DNA from: a virus
DNA: 27,883 nt
Virus record (IMG/VR): IMGVR_UViG_3300046087_000036
Location: 1 to 27,883 of that record
Reading direction: 5' to 3' (one strand)
Shown here: positions 14,411-21,937 of the stretch, in pieces
How the letters are laid out: every line of letters starts with the position of its first letter
How positions within the stretch are numbered: position 1 is the stretch's first letter
Notes under the pieces: generated by a model
Told to the model about the DNA's origin: nothing
What the model saw: the letters and a program-made list of their open reading frames with translations, nothing else
The model's database searches: none
Position numbers and translations under genes: made by a program

Positions 14411-17072
14411 AAAGGCTCCAGCAGTAGATTTTGATACTTTTACTCTTTCAACGTGCGAACGGTGTAAATTATGTAAAAGTAGAACCAATGTAGTCCCACC
14501 AAAGATTGTTAAAGATTGTCTTATAATGTTTGTGGCTGAAGCTCCCGGTCAAACGGAAGATCAATTTGCTACAGAACCTCTTATTGGGGAAAGTGGTCAG
14601 CTTCTAGATCGTATTCTACAAGAAGTAGGTATTGATAGAAGTCAGTGTAGTATTATCAATACTGTCCAGTGTCGTCCTCCAAAGAATCGTCCTCCAGAAA
14701 GAGACGAATTGGATGCATGTGCACCTATTTTAAATCATTACATTCAGCAAGCTAATCCAAAGATTATTGTTCCACTTGGATCAACAGCTTTAAAGAAGGT
14801 GTGTGGTAATTTTAAGATTACTACTACCAATGGTAAGCAATTAGAGTCTCCTAGATATCCCGGTATTAAGTTCGTACCTGTAATTCATCCTTCTTTCGCT
14901 CTACGTGATCCACGAAATGTAGAACAGCTTCGGTATGGATTAAAGAAGGTAAAAGAATTAGCAGATTCTATTGTTACTGGACAGCCGCTAAACCGTAAAG
15001 GTAAAGTAATTTATATAGACACCCTTGACAAATTTAAAGTAATGATTAAGGATTTAATATCCAAGCCCTATTTTGCTCTTGATATTGAAACCACTTCATT
15101 TAGGTTTCTTCACGGTGAGATTATAAGTATTGGGTTCTCCAATACAAAAGGGTTATCTTACGTACTTCCATGGGTTATTGGGGATGAAGAGTTTTATAGA
15201 GTCTGTAAGAGCGATATAATTACTAGTAAGAAACGTTCTCCTATAACAGACATTAAAGAATTCTGTAATTTGTACAAACTCAACGTTCCTAAATTCTTTT
15301 GGGAAGGTACTGAGGTAAAGGATACATTACGAGCTTTATTATCCTATCCAAAGATTGCCAAGATTTTACATAATCATATGTTCGATTGTAAATTCTTGGA
15401 TGCTGCTGGTTTGACGTTAGAAGGTCAGATATACGACACTATGATTATGCACCATATGTTGGACGAACAGAAAGGCTACCACGGTCTAGATGATTGTTGT
15501 CTTAGATTTACAGATTATGGTGAATACTGGAAGGGATTAGATAAATATCTAGTCTCAACTGATGAAGCTAAAGATACTTACGCTATTATTCCAATTGAAG
15601 AATTAGCAGAGTACAATGGTACAGATGCGGATGTAACTCTTCAGATATTTGAAATTTTCCATCCTATGCTGGAAGCAGAAGACCCCAAGTTCTTACCACT
15701 GCTAAATACCTTCCTTATGCCTGTAGCCAAGATGTTAATGGATACAGAACGGAACGGGTGTTTAATTGATGAAGCGTGCCGTAAGACCACTGAAGATATC
15801 CTAACTAAGGAAATTGAACGGTTAGATATCAAACTTAAAGAGTTTACATCTAATTTCGTTCCAACTCCTTCTGCTAGTCAGTTAAAGACTAAGAAGATAC
15901 CAACGGAACTTAATTTTAACTCTTCAGATCAGTTGGCAGAATTCTTATTTAAGCATCTTAATCTGCCTGTAATAAATAAAACAGAGAAGGGTAAAAGTTC
16001 AACAGATGGTGACACACTTGAAGTGTTGGCTAAGCTTCATGAGTTTCCACGACTACTCCTAGATAGACGAAAGAAACAGAAACTTCTTTCTACCTACGTT
16101 ATCGGTATTAAGAGTCAAATATGGTTAGATGGTAAGGTACATCCTAACTTTAATATTTGTGGTACTGAGACGGGTAGATTATCTAGTTCTAATCCTAACG
16201 CTCAGAACTATCCTAAGAATAATGATGCACTGATTGCTATCGGTGTAAACATTAAGAATATGTACATTATAAGTGATCCAGATTACGTTATGGTGGAAAC
16301 GGATTACTCACAGGCTGAACTTAGACTGATAGCAGAGTACTCTAGAGATAAAAACCTCTACAAAGCTTTCAAAGAGCAACGTGATCCACACGCAGAACTA
16401 GCAGTCCGTCTTTACCATAAAGATAGAATTGCTGAGATGGAAGCTGGAACTATCGTAGCTAAAGATATTGTTACAGATGAAGAGCGTCAAAGAGGAAAGA
16501 CTGCCAACTTCTCACTCTGCTACGGCAAAATGCCAAAGAACTTCGCAGAAGAAGAAGGAATTCCTTACGAAGAAGCAGTTTACATTTATAACGTATTCTG
16601 GCAGACTTATGAGGATATTGCACGTTGGAGAGAAGAGAAATTACAAGAGGCTAGAATGAATGGCAGCTTGCAGTCTTTCTTCGGTCGTAAGAGACGGTCT
16701 AAGAAGATTAATCATACGGACCAGTTCCTACGTGGTGAAGCCGAACGTGAATTGCTTAATTTCGTGATTCAGTCCCAAGCTTCAGACTACACCTTATACT
16801 CTACCTTAAAAGTACTTAAGATATGTAAGGAAAAGGGTATTAGGGCTAAGACGATGTTATTCGTGCACGATTCCGCAGTCTACATGGTGCATAGAGACGA
16901 TCTACAAGCGTTTTTAACTATACTACAGGATACTATGGCTCATCCACCCGGTATAACAATTACCATGGAGAGCGACGTTAAGGTGGGAACCCGTTGGGGT
17001 TCTCTAAAGAAGTGGTTTTGTAATAATGGTTTATGGCAAGAAAAAGCTGAAAAAGCCAAAGTTGCAGCTTGA
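14364..17072 (+). CDS. Uracil-DNA glycosylase / DNA polymerase I fusion
   Basis: A 902-residue replicative polymerase with three parts. Residues about 30-200 are a family 4/5-like uracil-DNA glycosylase: CERCKLC and a second Cys pair spaced C-x15-C (starting CRPPKNRPPER) for an iron-sulfur cluster, motif AEAPGQTED, and the HPSFALR motif. Residues about 215-470 are a 3'-5' exonuclease with DIE (D240/E242), NHMFDCKF (near 337) and YNGTD (near 417). Residues about 540-900 are a family A polymerase: motif A VETDYSQAELR (Asp near 646), motif B RQRGKTANFSLCYG (near 708) and motif C FVHDSAV (near 835). All catalytic residues are present. Motif B has Ser after the conserved Phe, where Gly is usual. 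No 5'-nuclease domain is fused. The only good start is 14364, inside the previous gene. Confidence 0.9.
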   Translation: MDQIQIVPLTTKPHSKKAPAVDFDTFTLSTCERCKLCKSRTNVVPPKIVKDCLIMFVAEAPGQTEDQFATEPLIGESGQLLDRILQEVGIDRSQCSIINTVQCRPPKNRPPERDELDACAPILNHYIQQANPKIIVPLGSTALKKVCGNFKITTTNGKQLESPRYPGIKFVPVIHPSFALRDPRNVEQLRYGLKKVKELADSIVTGQPLNRKGKVIYIDTLDKFKVMIKDLISKPYFALDIETTSFRFLHGEIISIGFSNTKGLSYVLPWVIGDEEFYRVCKSDIITSKKRSPITDIKEFCNLYKLNVPKFFWEGTEVKDTLRALLSYPKIAKILHNHMFDCKFLDAAGLTLEGQIYDTMIMHHMLDEQKGYHGLDDCCLRFTDYGEYWKGLDKYLVSTDEAKDTYAIIPIEELAEYNGTDADVTLQIFEIFHPMLEAEDPKFLPLLNTFLMPVAKMLMDTERNGCLIDEACRKTTEDILTKEIERLDIKLKEFTSNFVPTPSASQLKTKKIPTELNFNSSDQLAEFLFKHLNLPVINKTEKGKSSTDGDTLEVLAKLHEFPRLLLDRRKKQKLLSTYVIGIKSQIWLDGKVHPNFNICGTETGRLSSSNPNAQNYPKNNDALIAIGVNIKNMYIISDPDYVMVETDYSQAELRLIAEYSRDKNLYKAFKEQRDPHAELAVRLYHKDRIAEMEAGTIVAKDIVTDEERQRGKTANFSLCYGKMPKNFAEEEGIPYEEAVYIYNVFWQTYEDIARWREEKLQEARMNGSLQSFFGRKRRSKKINHTDQFLRGEAERELLNFVIQSQASDYTLYSTLKVLKICKEKGIRAKTMLFVHDSAVYMVHRDDLQAFLTILQDTMAHPPGITITMESDVKVGTRWGSLKKWFCNNGLWQEKAEKAKVAA

Positions 17073-17096
17073 ATTTTTGGTCAAAACTGTTATAAT
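17069..17096 (+). promoter_or_regulatory. Promoter B (sigma-70-like, extended -10) for the recombination operon
   Basis: The -35 is TTGAAT (17069-17074, overlapping the polymerase stop codon), the spacer is 16 bases and the -10 is TATAAT (17091-17096), preceded by TGT to make an extended -10. The spacer has the same six fixed positions as promoters A and C. The predicted start (about 17103) leaves a very short leader containing AGGAG (17105-17109), seven bases before the ATG at 17117, so this message would have a normal ribosome binding site. Confidence 0.8.
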
Positions 17097-17116
17097 CCTT
17101 AAACAGGAGATTTGTA

Positions 17117-17491
17117 ATGAAAAAGAGTAGAAAGACGTTTCACAAAGAATCTGACAAGTTGGATGGTGTGGTCAAGGTTCTATCTAATTTAAAAGAAGTA
17201 GACCTTTACTATAGTCCTCAAAGTTTAAAATTTACCAATACAATGGTAATTAATGAGGCACTTAGTCCGTTAGTCTCTCGTCTTCTTTCAGAATATTCTG
17301 AAAAACTAAAGCACAGTCCCAATATCAATTCTACTAAAGACACTCTAGAGGAATTGATTCAAAAGGCTTCAGCGATTAGAAATTCTTTCACTCTTTTGGA
17401 CGCTTCTCTCGGTGAAGAAGCATCTACACCAAAAACAACTTTAACATTCACCTCTTCAAAGGGTGCTAAATTGGAAACGGAGTTTAAGTAA
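17117..17491 (+). CDS. Unknown protein, first gene of the recombination operon
   Basis: A 124-residue protein of no family I can recognise. It begins with a basic patch (KKSRKTFHKES), then a probably helical body (residues 15-100, with VVKVLSNLKEVDLYY and LVSRLLSEYSEKLKH) and a Thr/Ser-rich end. There are no Cys, membrane segments or nucleotide-binding motifs. It has the best ribosome binding site of the operon (AGGAG, seven-base spacing) and is the first gene after promoter B, so it should be made strongly and early. The ssDNA-binding protein gene begins on the next base after its stop. A role in DNA metabolism is likely only from context. Confidence 0.65.
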   Translation: MKKSRKTFHKESDKLDGVVKVLSNLKEVDLYYSPQSLKFTNTMVINEALSPLVSRLLSEYSEKLKHSPNINSTKDTLEELIQKASAIRNSFTLLDASLGEEASTPKTTLTFTSSKGAKLETEFK

Positions 17492-18508
17492 ATGGGTTAC
17501 GGTAAGACTGATCAGAATGCTTTCGCAGTAAATAAGAAGTTCTTTAAAGTACCTGAAGCTGGTACAACAGTTTTCTTCTGTCCACCATGGAATGAGAAGG
17601 AAACTAAGCCATTTAGAGAGTGGACTGTCCACTACAACGTAGCAGAATATCCTATTGCTTGTTTAAAGCCCTTTGGACAACCCTGTCCAATGTGTGCGGC
17701 GAACGATGAATTGTATAAGCAGAAGGAAAATAAAGCTGCTCAAGACCTTTCTAAGCTGATCTACGCTAAGAAGAGCTACCTTTACAATCTAATTCCTGAC
17801 GTAAAGTTCGCGCCTAAGGCTCCCGGTTCTCTACCAACAGACTTAGAAGTCCTTGTAGCTGAAACTAAAGTAGTAGATAGTGTAATGGTAGAACCTGAAG
17901 TAAAGATGTTTGCAGTTAGTGCGACTCTTCACAAGCTAATTGGAACGTTCTTCGCTTTCAATGGGGATATCTTCGACCCTACTTGTGGTAACGCAGTGAT
18001 GTTGCAGAAGGTTAAGACCACTGGTAATAAGGATGAAATTGCCAGAATTCAGCCTACTGCATGGCCTAAGAAGGCTAAGCTTGACCCTAAGGCGTTAGCT
18101 CTCTTAGATAAGATGCATGATCTAAATGCTGCTTATGAACTTCCCGACTTAAAGGTTGTTCAAGACCTTCTAAATGTCAAGATGGCCTCTATTCGGTCAA
18201 CTCAGACTTATACAATTAACAATGCTCCACAGCAGAATCCACAGTATCAATATCCAACTCAGCAGCAACAGGTTCAACAGCCAGTACAGCAACCAATGCA
18301 GCAACAGCCTGTTCAGACGATTCAACAGCCTACTCATGTTGCACAGACTTCTACAACTGTTCCTGTACAGCAAGCTCCACAGAGTGCACCAGTAGTTGAA
18401 ACAGTTACGGTAGCAACTCCTGTTGTTCCAACTAATACTTCAGCGGGTGACTTAGAAGCGTTTGAACGATTCCTACAACTTCAAAAAGAAGGTAAGTTAC
18501 CTAAGTAA
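17492..18508 (+). CDS. Single-stranded DNA-binding protein, gp32-like candidate
   Basis: A 338-residue protein that probably coats ssDNA at forks and recombination intermediates. The first 230 residues show the pattern seen in gp32-like SSBs: a start with aromatic residues (FFKVPEAGTTVFFCPPW), then CLKPFGQPCPMCAANDELYK (near residues 56-75), where a spaced Cys set could bind zinc, followed by KKSYLYNLIPDV. Residues about 246-300 are a Gln/Pro/Val-rich linker with repeats of Q-Q-x-V-Q-Q-P, and a short amphipathic C-terminus (DLEAFERFLQLQKEG) may be the partner-binding tip. Unlike most SSBs the tip is not strongly acidic. Its place before a RecA-like gene supports the call. It shares a base with the next gene (TAATG). 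Confidence 0.6.
   Translation: MGYGKTDQNAFAVNKKFFKVPEAGTTVFFCPPWNEKETKPFREWTVHYNVAEYPIACLKPFGQPCPMCAANDELYKQKENKAAQDLSKLIYAKKSYLYNLIPDVKFAPKAPGSLPTDLEVLVAETKVVDSVMVEPEVKMFAVSATLHKLIGTFFAFNGDIFDPTCGNAVMLQKVKTTGNKDEIARIQPTAWPKKAKLDPKALALLDKMHDLNAAYELPDLKVVQDLLNVKMASIRSTQTYTINNAPQQNPQYQYPTQQQQVQQPVQQPMQQQPVQTIQQPTHVAQTSTTVPVQQAPQSAPVVETVTVATPVVPTNTSAGDLEAFERFLQLQKEGKLPK
18229..18330 (+). repeat. CAG/CAA-rich coding repeat (Gln-rich linker)
   Basis: A low-complexity stretch inside the ssDNA-binding protein gene, made of imperfect CAG/CAA units (CAGCAACAGGTTCAACAG and variants) encoding Gln-Gln-x-x-Gln-Gln-Pro repeats. It forms a probably disordered linker between the DNA-binding core and the C-terminal tip. 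Such tracts may change length by slippage. Confidence 0.6.
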
Positions 18509-18906
18509 TGGATCAAGAACTTAAAACCTTCATCTCTACGCACCTTGACTACTTAGACCGTCTAAAAAATGGTCTAAGTAGTCAGGATGCTGACGTAATA
18601 GCTGCTCAATTCCTTAGAGCGGTCGCTAGGCTCTCTGCTTATCGGCTAGAAGTGTTATCTAAGGAATACAGTGCTTGTTCTTCAGTTTACAGCGTTACTA
18701 GACATAAAGCTTGGGATGAAGCTCAATCTAGTACTGCTAAGGCTAAAGAAATAGAAGCTGAAGCTAATTCAGAACTTCTTAGAGCAAGAGAAGCAGAAGA
18801 AACCGCAGAACACAACTTACGGTACATTAATTCACTTATTGATGTATTTAATAACGCCCATGTTCAATTTAGACAGATAAGTTCTAAGATTAATAACGGA
18901 TACTAA
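18508..18906 (+). CDS. Coiled-coil protein between SSB and RecA genes (recombination mediator candidate)
   Basis: A 132-residue, highly helical protein. Residues about 58-115 form a strong coiled coil rich in Ala and Glu (STAKAKEIEAEANSELLRA). The N-terminal 50 residues contain two shorter helices. There are no enzymatic motifs. Size and position, directly between the ssDNA-binding protein and the RecA-like recombinase, are like those expected for a UvsY-type mediator (T4 UvsY is 137 residues) that helps load recombinase on coated ssDNA. I see no sequence similarity strong enough to claim homology. Codons 13-27 lie inside a 16-bp RNA stem. The ATG shares a base with the preceding stop and lacks a strong Shine-Dalgarno at normal distance. 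Confidence 0.65.
   Translation: MDQELKTFISTHLDYLDRLKNGLSSQDADVIAAQFLRAVARLSAYRLEVLSKEYSACSSVYSVTRHKAWDEAQSSTAKAKEIEAEANSELLRAREAEETAEHNLRYINSLIDVFNNAHVQFRQISSKINNGY
18544..18586 (+). other. 16-bp intragenic stem-loop
   Basis: The arms 18547-18559 and 18571-18583 are a perfect 13-bp inverted repeat with an 11-base loop. The stem continues outward by T-A (18546/18584), T-G wobble (18545/18585) and C-G (18544/18586), giving 16 pairs. It starts 36 bases after the ATG at 18508. No T-run follows, so it is not a standard terminator. Possible roles are slowing translation, setting the SSB-to-RecA ratio, protecting or processing mRNA, or a DNA operator; the sequence alone does not decide. Confidence 0.65.
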
Positions 18907-18907
18907 A

Positions 18908-19801
18908 ATGCCTCCAAAAGAAACACCAGCAACTCCAGTAAAACTCAACTTCGCAGACATAATTAATAAAGTAAAAGAAAATCAAGAGGGTGCTAAGAAG
19001 CCTTTCGATTTTGGTACAGTTTCCGATCTAGAGGAATTGGGACCAGATGATTATCTGAAGCTTGGAGATTGGTGGAGTAAGCCTACTAATCTTCCCGGTT
19101 TGCCTTTTGGTCGCATGGTGTTAATTGCAGGAGATTCTGATTCTGGTAAATCTTCCTTTGCTATTCAGTCTATTAAAGCTGCTCAGCAACAGGGAGTTGG
19201 TACGATTTACATTGAAACAGAAAATAAAACTACTGCTGCTGATTTCGTTAACTGGGGTGTTGACCCACAGCAGATTATCATGAAGCAATCGTTCGTTCTA
19301 GAACAGATGTTTGAAACAGCTATTCAGGCTTGGGACGAAATTGTTAAGGTAGCTCCCAATGCTCCTTTATTAATTGTCATTGATTCAATGGGTAATACTG
19401 TTACACAGTTTGATGAAGACTTAGACCTAACGGATAATACGAAACCCGGTGGTAAAGGTTCAGCATTACGTCGGTGTCTAAACAAGTTAGCTGGTAAACT
19501 TATTAATGCTAAGAATAAAGTAAGCGTACTCCTTATTTCTTACACTTATGACAATATTGGTTCTCCCGGTCGTACTAATGCTGGTGGTAAGGCATTAGGA
19601 TTCTTTCCTTCTCTAATTTATCAGACTAAGCGGATTGGTTGGATGGAAAAGACTGAATCTGGAAATAAGGTTAGGGTTGGGGCTAAAGTTAAGTGGGATT
19701 TATTTAAGAATCATCTTAAGAAGACTTCCCCCGGCTTAAAGAACATTGTTTTTGGAATTACTGATGACGGTATGAGCTTTGTGGAAAAAGACTCTGAATA
19801 G
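18908..19801 (+). CDS. RecA/UvsX-like recombinase, short form
   Basis: A 297-residue strand-exchange protein. Walker A is GDSDSGKSS (near residues 74-82), the catalytic Glu is in TIYIETENK (near 100), Walker B is LLIVIDSMG (near 154-162), and a Gly-rich L2-like loop lies in SPGRTNAGGKALGF (near 219). It would form filaments on ssDNA and promote homologous pairing for repair and recombination-dependent replication. It is about 55 residues shorter than E. coli RecA and close to 100 shorter than UvsX, apparently lacking the C-terminal domain, and the N-terminal 70 residues do not clearly match the RecA polymerisation helix. It starts one base after the previous stop and its TAG overlaps the next start. 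Confidence 0.8.
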   Translation: MPPKETPATPVKLNFADIINKVKENQEGAKKPFDFGTVSDLEELGPDDYLKLGDWWSKPTNLPGLPFGRMVLIAGDSDSGKSSFAIQSIKAAQQQGVGTIYIETENKTTAADFVNWGVDPQQIIMKQSFVLEQMFETAIQAWDEIVKVAPNAPLLIVIDSMGNTVTQFDEDLDLTDNTKPGGKGSALRRCLNKLAGKLINAKNKVSVLLISYTYDNIGSPGRTNAGGKALGFFPSLIYQTKRIGWMEKTESGNKVRVGAKVKWDLFKNHLKKTSPGLKNIVFGITDDGMSFVEKDSE

Positions 19802-20421
19802 TGTTTAAAAATAAAGAAGAAGAGTATCAAGAACTCTTCGACAACGAAAAAGATATTGAAAATCGTAAAGACCTTTGCTCTTATATTGGAGACTTCTTTG
19901 AAGAGGCATCTGCTCAGATTTTAAAGGCAGATAGACTTCGTAACGCTCGCTATAAGGATATTAATCCTGATTTAGCGAACAAAGAACGTTCCATATTCTA
20001 CGAGTCCAAAGCTAGTAATAAAACTTCTGGTGGGGCAGCAGTTAAAGTAGACCAATTAAACTGCTATCTAGACTTCACCAGATATTACATTCCAGATGTA
20101 GACCAAAAAGACCCCATATTTAACGTTAAAGTATTCTATATTTTTTGGTTCTATGAACTTCCTTCTATGAAGTATAAGAGTCAGAAAATACTTAGACGTG
20201 ATCTAGCTGAATGTGACAAAGAATTATACTTACTTTCCGTTGATGCAGTCAACACTATAGTTACTTTAAAGCCTAATCAAATTTGTACTAGAGTAAAGAG
20301 CAAGCAGATAGATGATTTTGCTCTTAAAATAGGCGATGAATACGTTACTGAGTATATGACTGCTCCGTTTAAAGTCTACGATCAAGTTCTTCCTGATATG
20401 CTAGTGACTAAGGTGCTATGA
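19801..20421 (+). CDS. PD-(D/E)XK nuclease-like protein
   Basis: A 206-residue protein with a GTG start that shares a base with the recombinase stop (TAGTG). Residues about 53-75 carry a nuclease-like signature: INPDL, ten residues, then FYESKAS (Glu-Ser-Lys), followed by a conserved-looking Gln (VDQLNCYLDF). This PD...ExK...Q arrangement is that of PD-(D/E)XK nucleases, where Asp and Glu bind metal and Lys positions water. An upstream helix with Glu residues (YIGDFFEEASAQIL) could supply the family's helix-1 Glu. The C-terminal half is beta-rich and unknown. Context among RecA and SbcCD-like genes suggests a recombination or end-processing nuclease. The motif is short, so the call is tentative. 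Confidence 0.5.
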   Translation: MFKNKEEEYQELFDNEKDIENRKDLCSYIGDFFEEASAQILKADRLRNARYKDINPDLANKERSIFYESKASNKTSGGAAVKVDQLNCYLDFTRYYIPDVDQKDPIFNVKVFYIFWFYELPSMKYKSQKILRRDLAECDKELYLLSVDAVNTIVTLKPNQICTRVKSKQIDDFALKIGDEYVTEYMTAPFKVYDQVLPDMLVTKVL

Positions 20422-21410
20422 AGTATTTAATACTCCCAGACCTTCATCTTGAGCTTACATGGGATGGATTAAATAGAAGTAATGATGTATGGGACTTCCT
20501 CACCTCTATAATTCCAGAAGCAAAACTAGCAGATAGGATCATCTGGCTAGGTGATATATTTGACAATCCAGTTGTATCCCACTCCATTATCGCAAATTTT
20601 ATGGCTGTACTCTCCAAATTCCCCAATAAAAACATAATCCTACGTGGTAATCACGATGGTATCTTTGAAACTAAAAGAGGCTCCCCTCTAGAAGAGATAG
20701 ATGTATCCCATTTAGCTAAGGTGGTAGACAAGCCTACAATTATAGATGGTATGTTATTTCTACCTTACATGGAATATGCTAAGGTAGAACCTATTCAAGG
20801 TAATTTCAAATGGGGATTTTCTCATTTAGATATCGCTGAAGCTATTCCCGGTATGGAAGCTGAGATTTCTAGAAGTTCCAAGTGCCAGTTACCTGATTGG
20901 GCATACAAATCTTGTGAAAAGATCATTTCAGGACATATTCATAAGCCACAGACTGTAAGAAACGGTCAAGTGATCATTTTAGGATCAGTTATTAAAGTAT
21001 CTACGACTGAAGCCAACGATCAAAAGGTATATGGTATTCTTGACACTGATACCAACATCCTAGAATTAAAGCCAATTGCGACTAGAAATATACGTGACTA
21101 TAAAGTAACCTACGATGAACTATTTAATCCAGCTAGTTTGGTAGTTGACCCTACAGACATTGTATCAGTTAAATTAACTGTACCTCATCATTTAGCTCAT
21201 AAGTTTGATTTTAGAGCATTAGAGAAGCGGCTAAGAGATTCTTGCTACCATCTACGATATGAAGTGGATGTAGTTAAAGAGAAGTTCATACGACACAAGA
21301 ATGTAAACGTAAATGCAACAGATTTAGATATATTTAGTGCCTACGTAATGTCACAGGGTGTACAAAACCCAGAAGCAATAATTGAAGAGTTTAAAAAGGT
21401 GATAGAATGA
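20418..21410 (+). CDS. SbcD/Mre11/gp47-like nuclease subunit
   Basis: A 330-residue metallophosphoesterase. The phosphodiesterase motifs are complete: PDLHLE (D8, H10), GDIFDNP (near 45), RGNHDG (near 76), FSHLD (His near 136) and SGHIHKPQ (near 172). The C-terminal 100 residues form a capping domain. With the SbcC-like protein encoded two genes on it would make an Mre11-Rad50 type complex that opens and resects DNA ends, as T4 gp46/gp47 do. Its ATG overlaps the preceding stop by four bases (ATGA) and its own stop overlaps the next ATG the same way. The E. coli SbcD is about 400 residues; this is the compact phage form. Confidence 0.85.
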   Translation: MKYLILPDLHLELTWDGLNRSNDVWDFLTSIIPEAKLADRIIWLGDIFDNPVVSHSIIANFMAVLSKFPNKNIILRGNHDGIFETKRGSPLEEIDVSHLAKVVDKPTIIDGMLFLPYMEYAKVEPIQGNFKWGFSHLDIAEAIPGMEAEISRSSKCQLPDWAYKSCEKIISGHIHKPQTVRNGQVIILGSVIKVSTTEANDQKVYGILDTDTNILELKPIATRNIRDYKVTYDELFNPASLVVDPTDIVSVKLTVPHHLAHKFDFRALEKRLRDSCYHLRYEVDVVKEKFIRHKNVNVNATDLDIFSAYVMSQGVQNPEAIIEEFKKVIE

Positions 21411-21937
21411 GTAATATACGACGCATTAATTTCTATGGTGCTCCCGGTTCAGGAAAAAGTACTTTAGCTAAGCAGATATGTGCTCTTTTAAACAGAGAAG
21501 GTCATGACGCTGAATTAATTCAAGAATGGATTAAGAAGTGGGCGTATGAAGGTAGAAAGCCAGATACTTGGGACCAGAATTATATATTTGCCTCTCAGAT
21601 GTTTTTAGAGACTGATTTACTTAAACGAGTTAATTACACAGTTGCAGACGGTTCACCTCAATTGTGTTCTGCTTATGCTCGTTTTTACAATTGTCCTTAT
21701 TGGGAGCAATTAGAAGAAATTGCTAGACAGCAAGAAGAAGCCTTCCCAGCTATTAACTTTTGGGTTACGAGAGACCATCCTTACCAGAATAAGGGACGAT
21801 ATGAAACTGAAGAACAATCTAACGAAAAGCATGTAGTGTTACGTCAGAATCTTAACGAATATGAATTTATAGATATTAAGAGCACTTACAATCCTGCATT
21901 ACTAATGGAAAACTACATTCTACCCAATCTAAAATGA
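21407..21937 (+). CDS. P-loop nucleoside/nucleotide kinase-like protein
   Basis: A 176-residue P-loop protein. Walker A is GAPGSGKST (residues 11-19), followed by a helix (LAKQICALLNREG), an EWIKKWA segment where kinases of this type have a substrate-binding lid, and a YTVADGSPQLCSAYA strand (near 78-92) resembling the D-S-P or D-R-S motif of deoxynucleoside kinases. The C-terminal part has an Arg-rich lid (TRDHPYQNKGRYETEE). It resembles the AAA_28/NadR-like kinase group. The likely substrate is a nucleoside, nucleotide or similar small molecule, but it cannot be named. It lies between the two Mre11/Rad50-like subunits with four-base overlaps on both sides, so it is made in step with them. 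Confidence 0.65.
   Translation: MSNIRRINFYGAPGSGKSTLAKQICALLNREGHDAELIQEWIKKWAYEGRKPDTWDQNYIFASQMFLETDLLKRVNYTVADGSPQLCSAYARFYNCPYWEQLEEIARQQEEAFPAINFWVTRDHPYQNKGRYETEEQSNEKHVVLRQNLNEYEFIDIKSTYNPALLMENYILPNLK

Noticed and set aside
17044-17078. Weak terminator at the end of the polymerase gene (AAGCTG...CAGCTT then TTTTT)
   Set aside because: Only six pairs with a 15-base loop, and the T-run overlaps the promoter B spacer. Too weak to list as a feature, though partial termination is possible.
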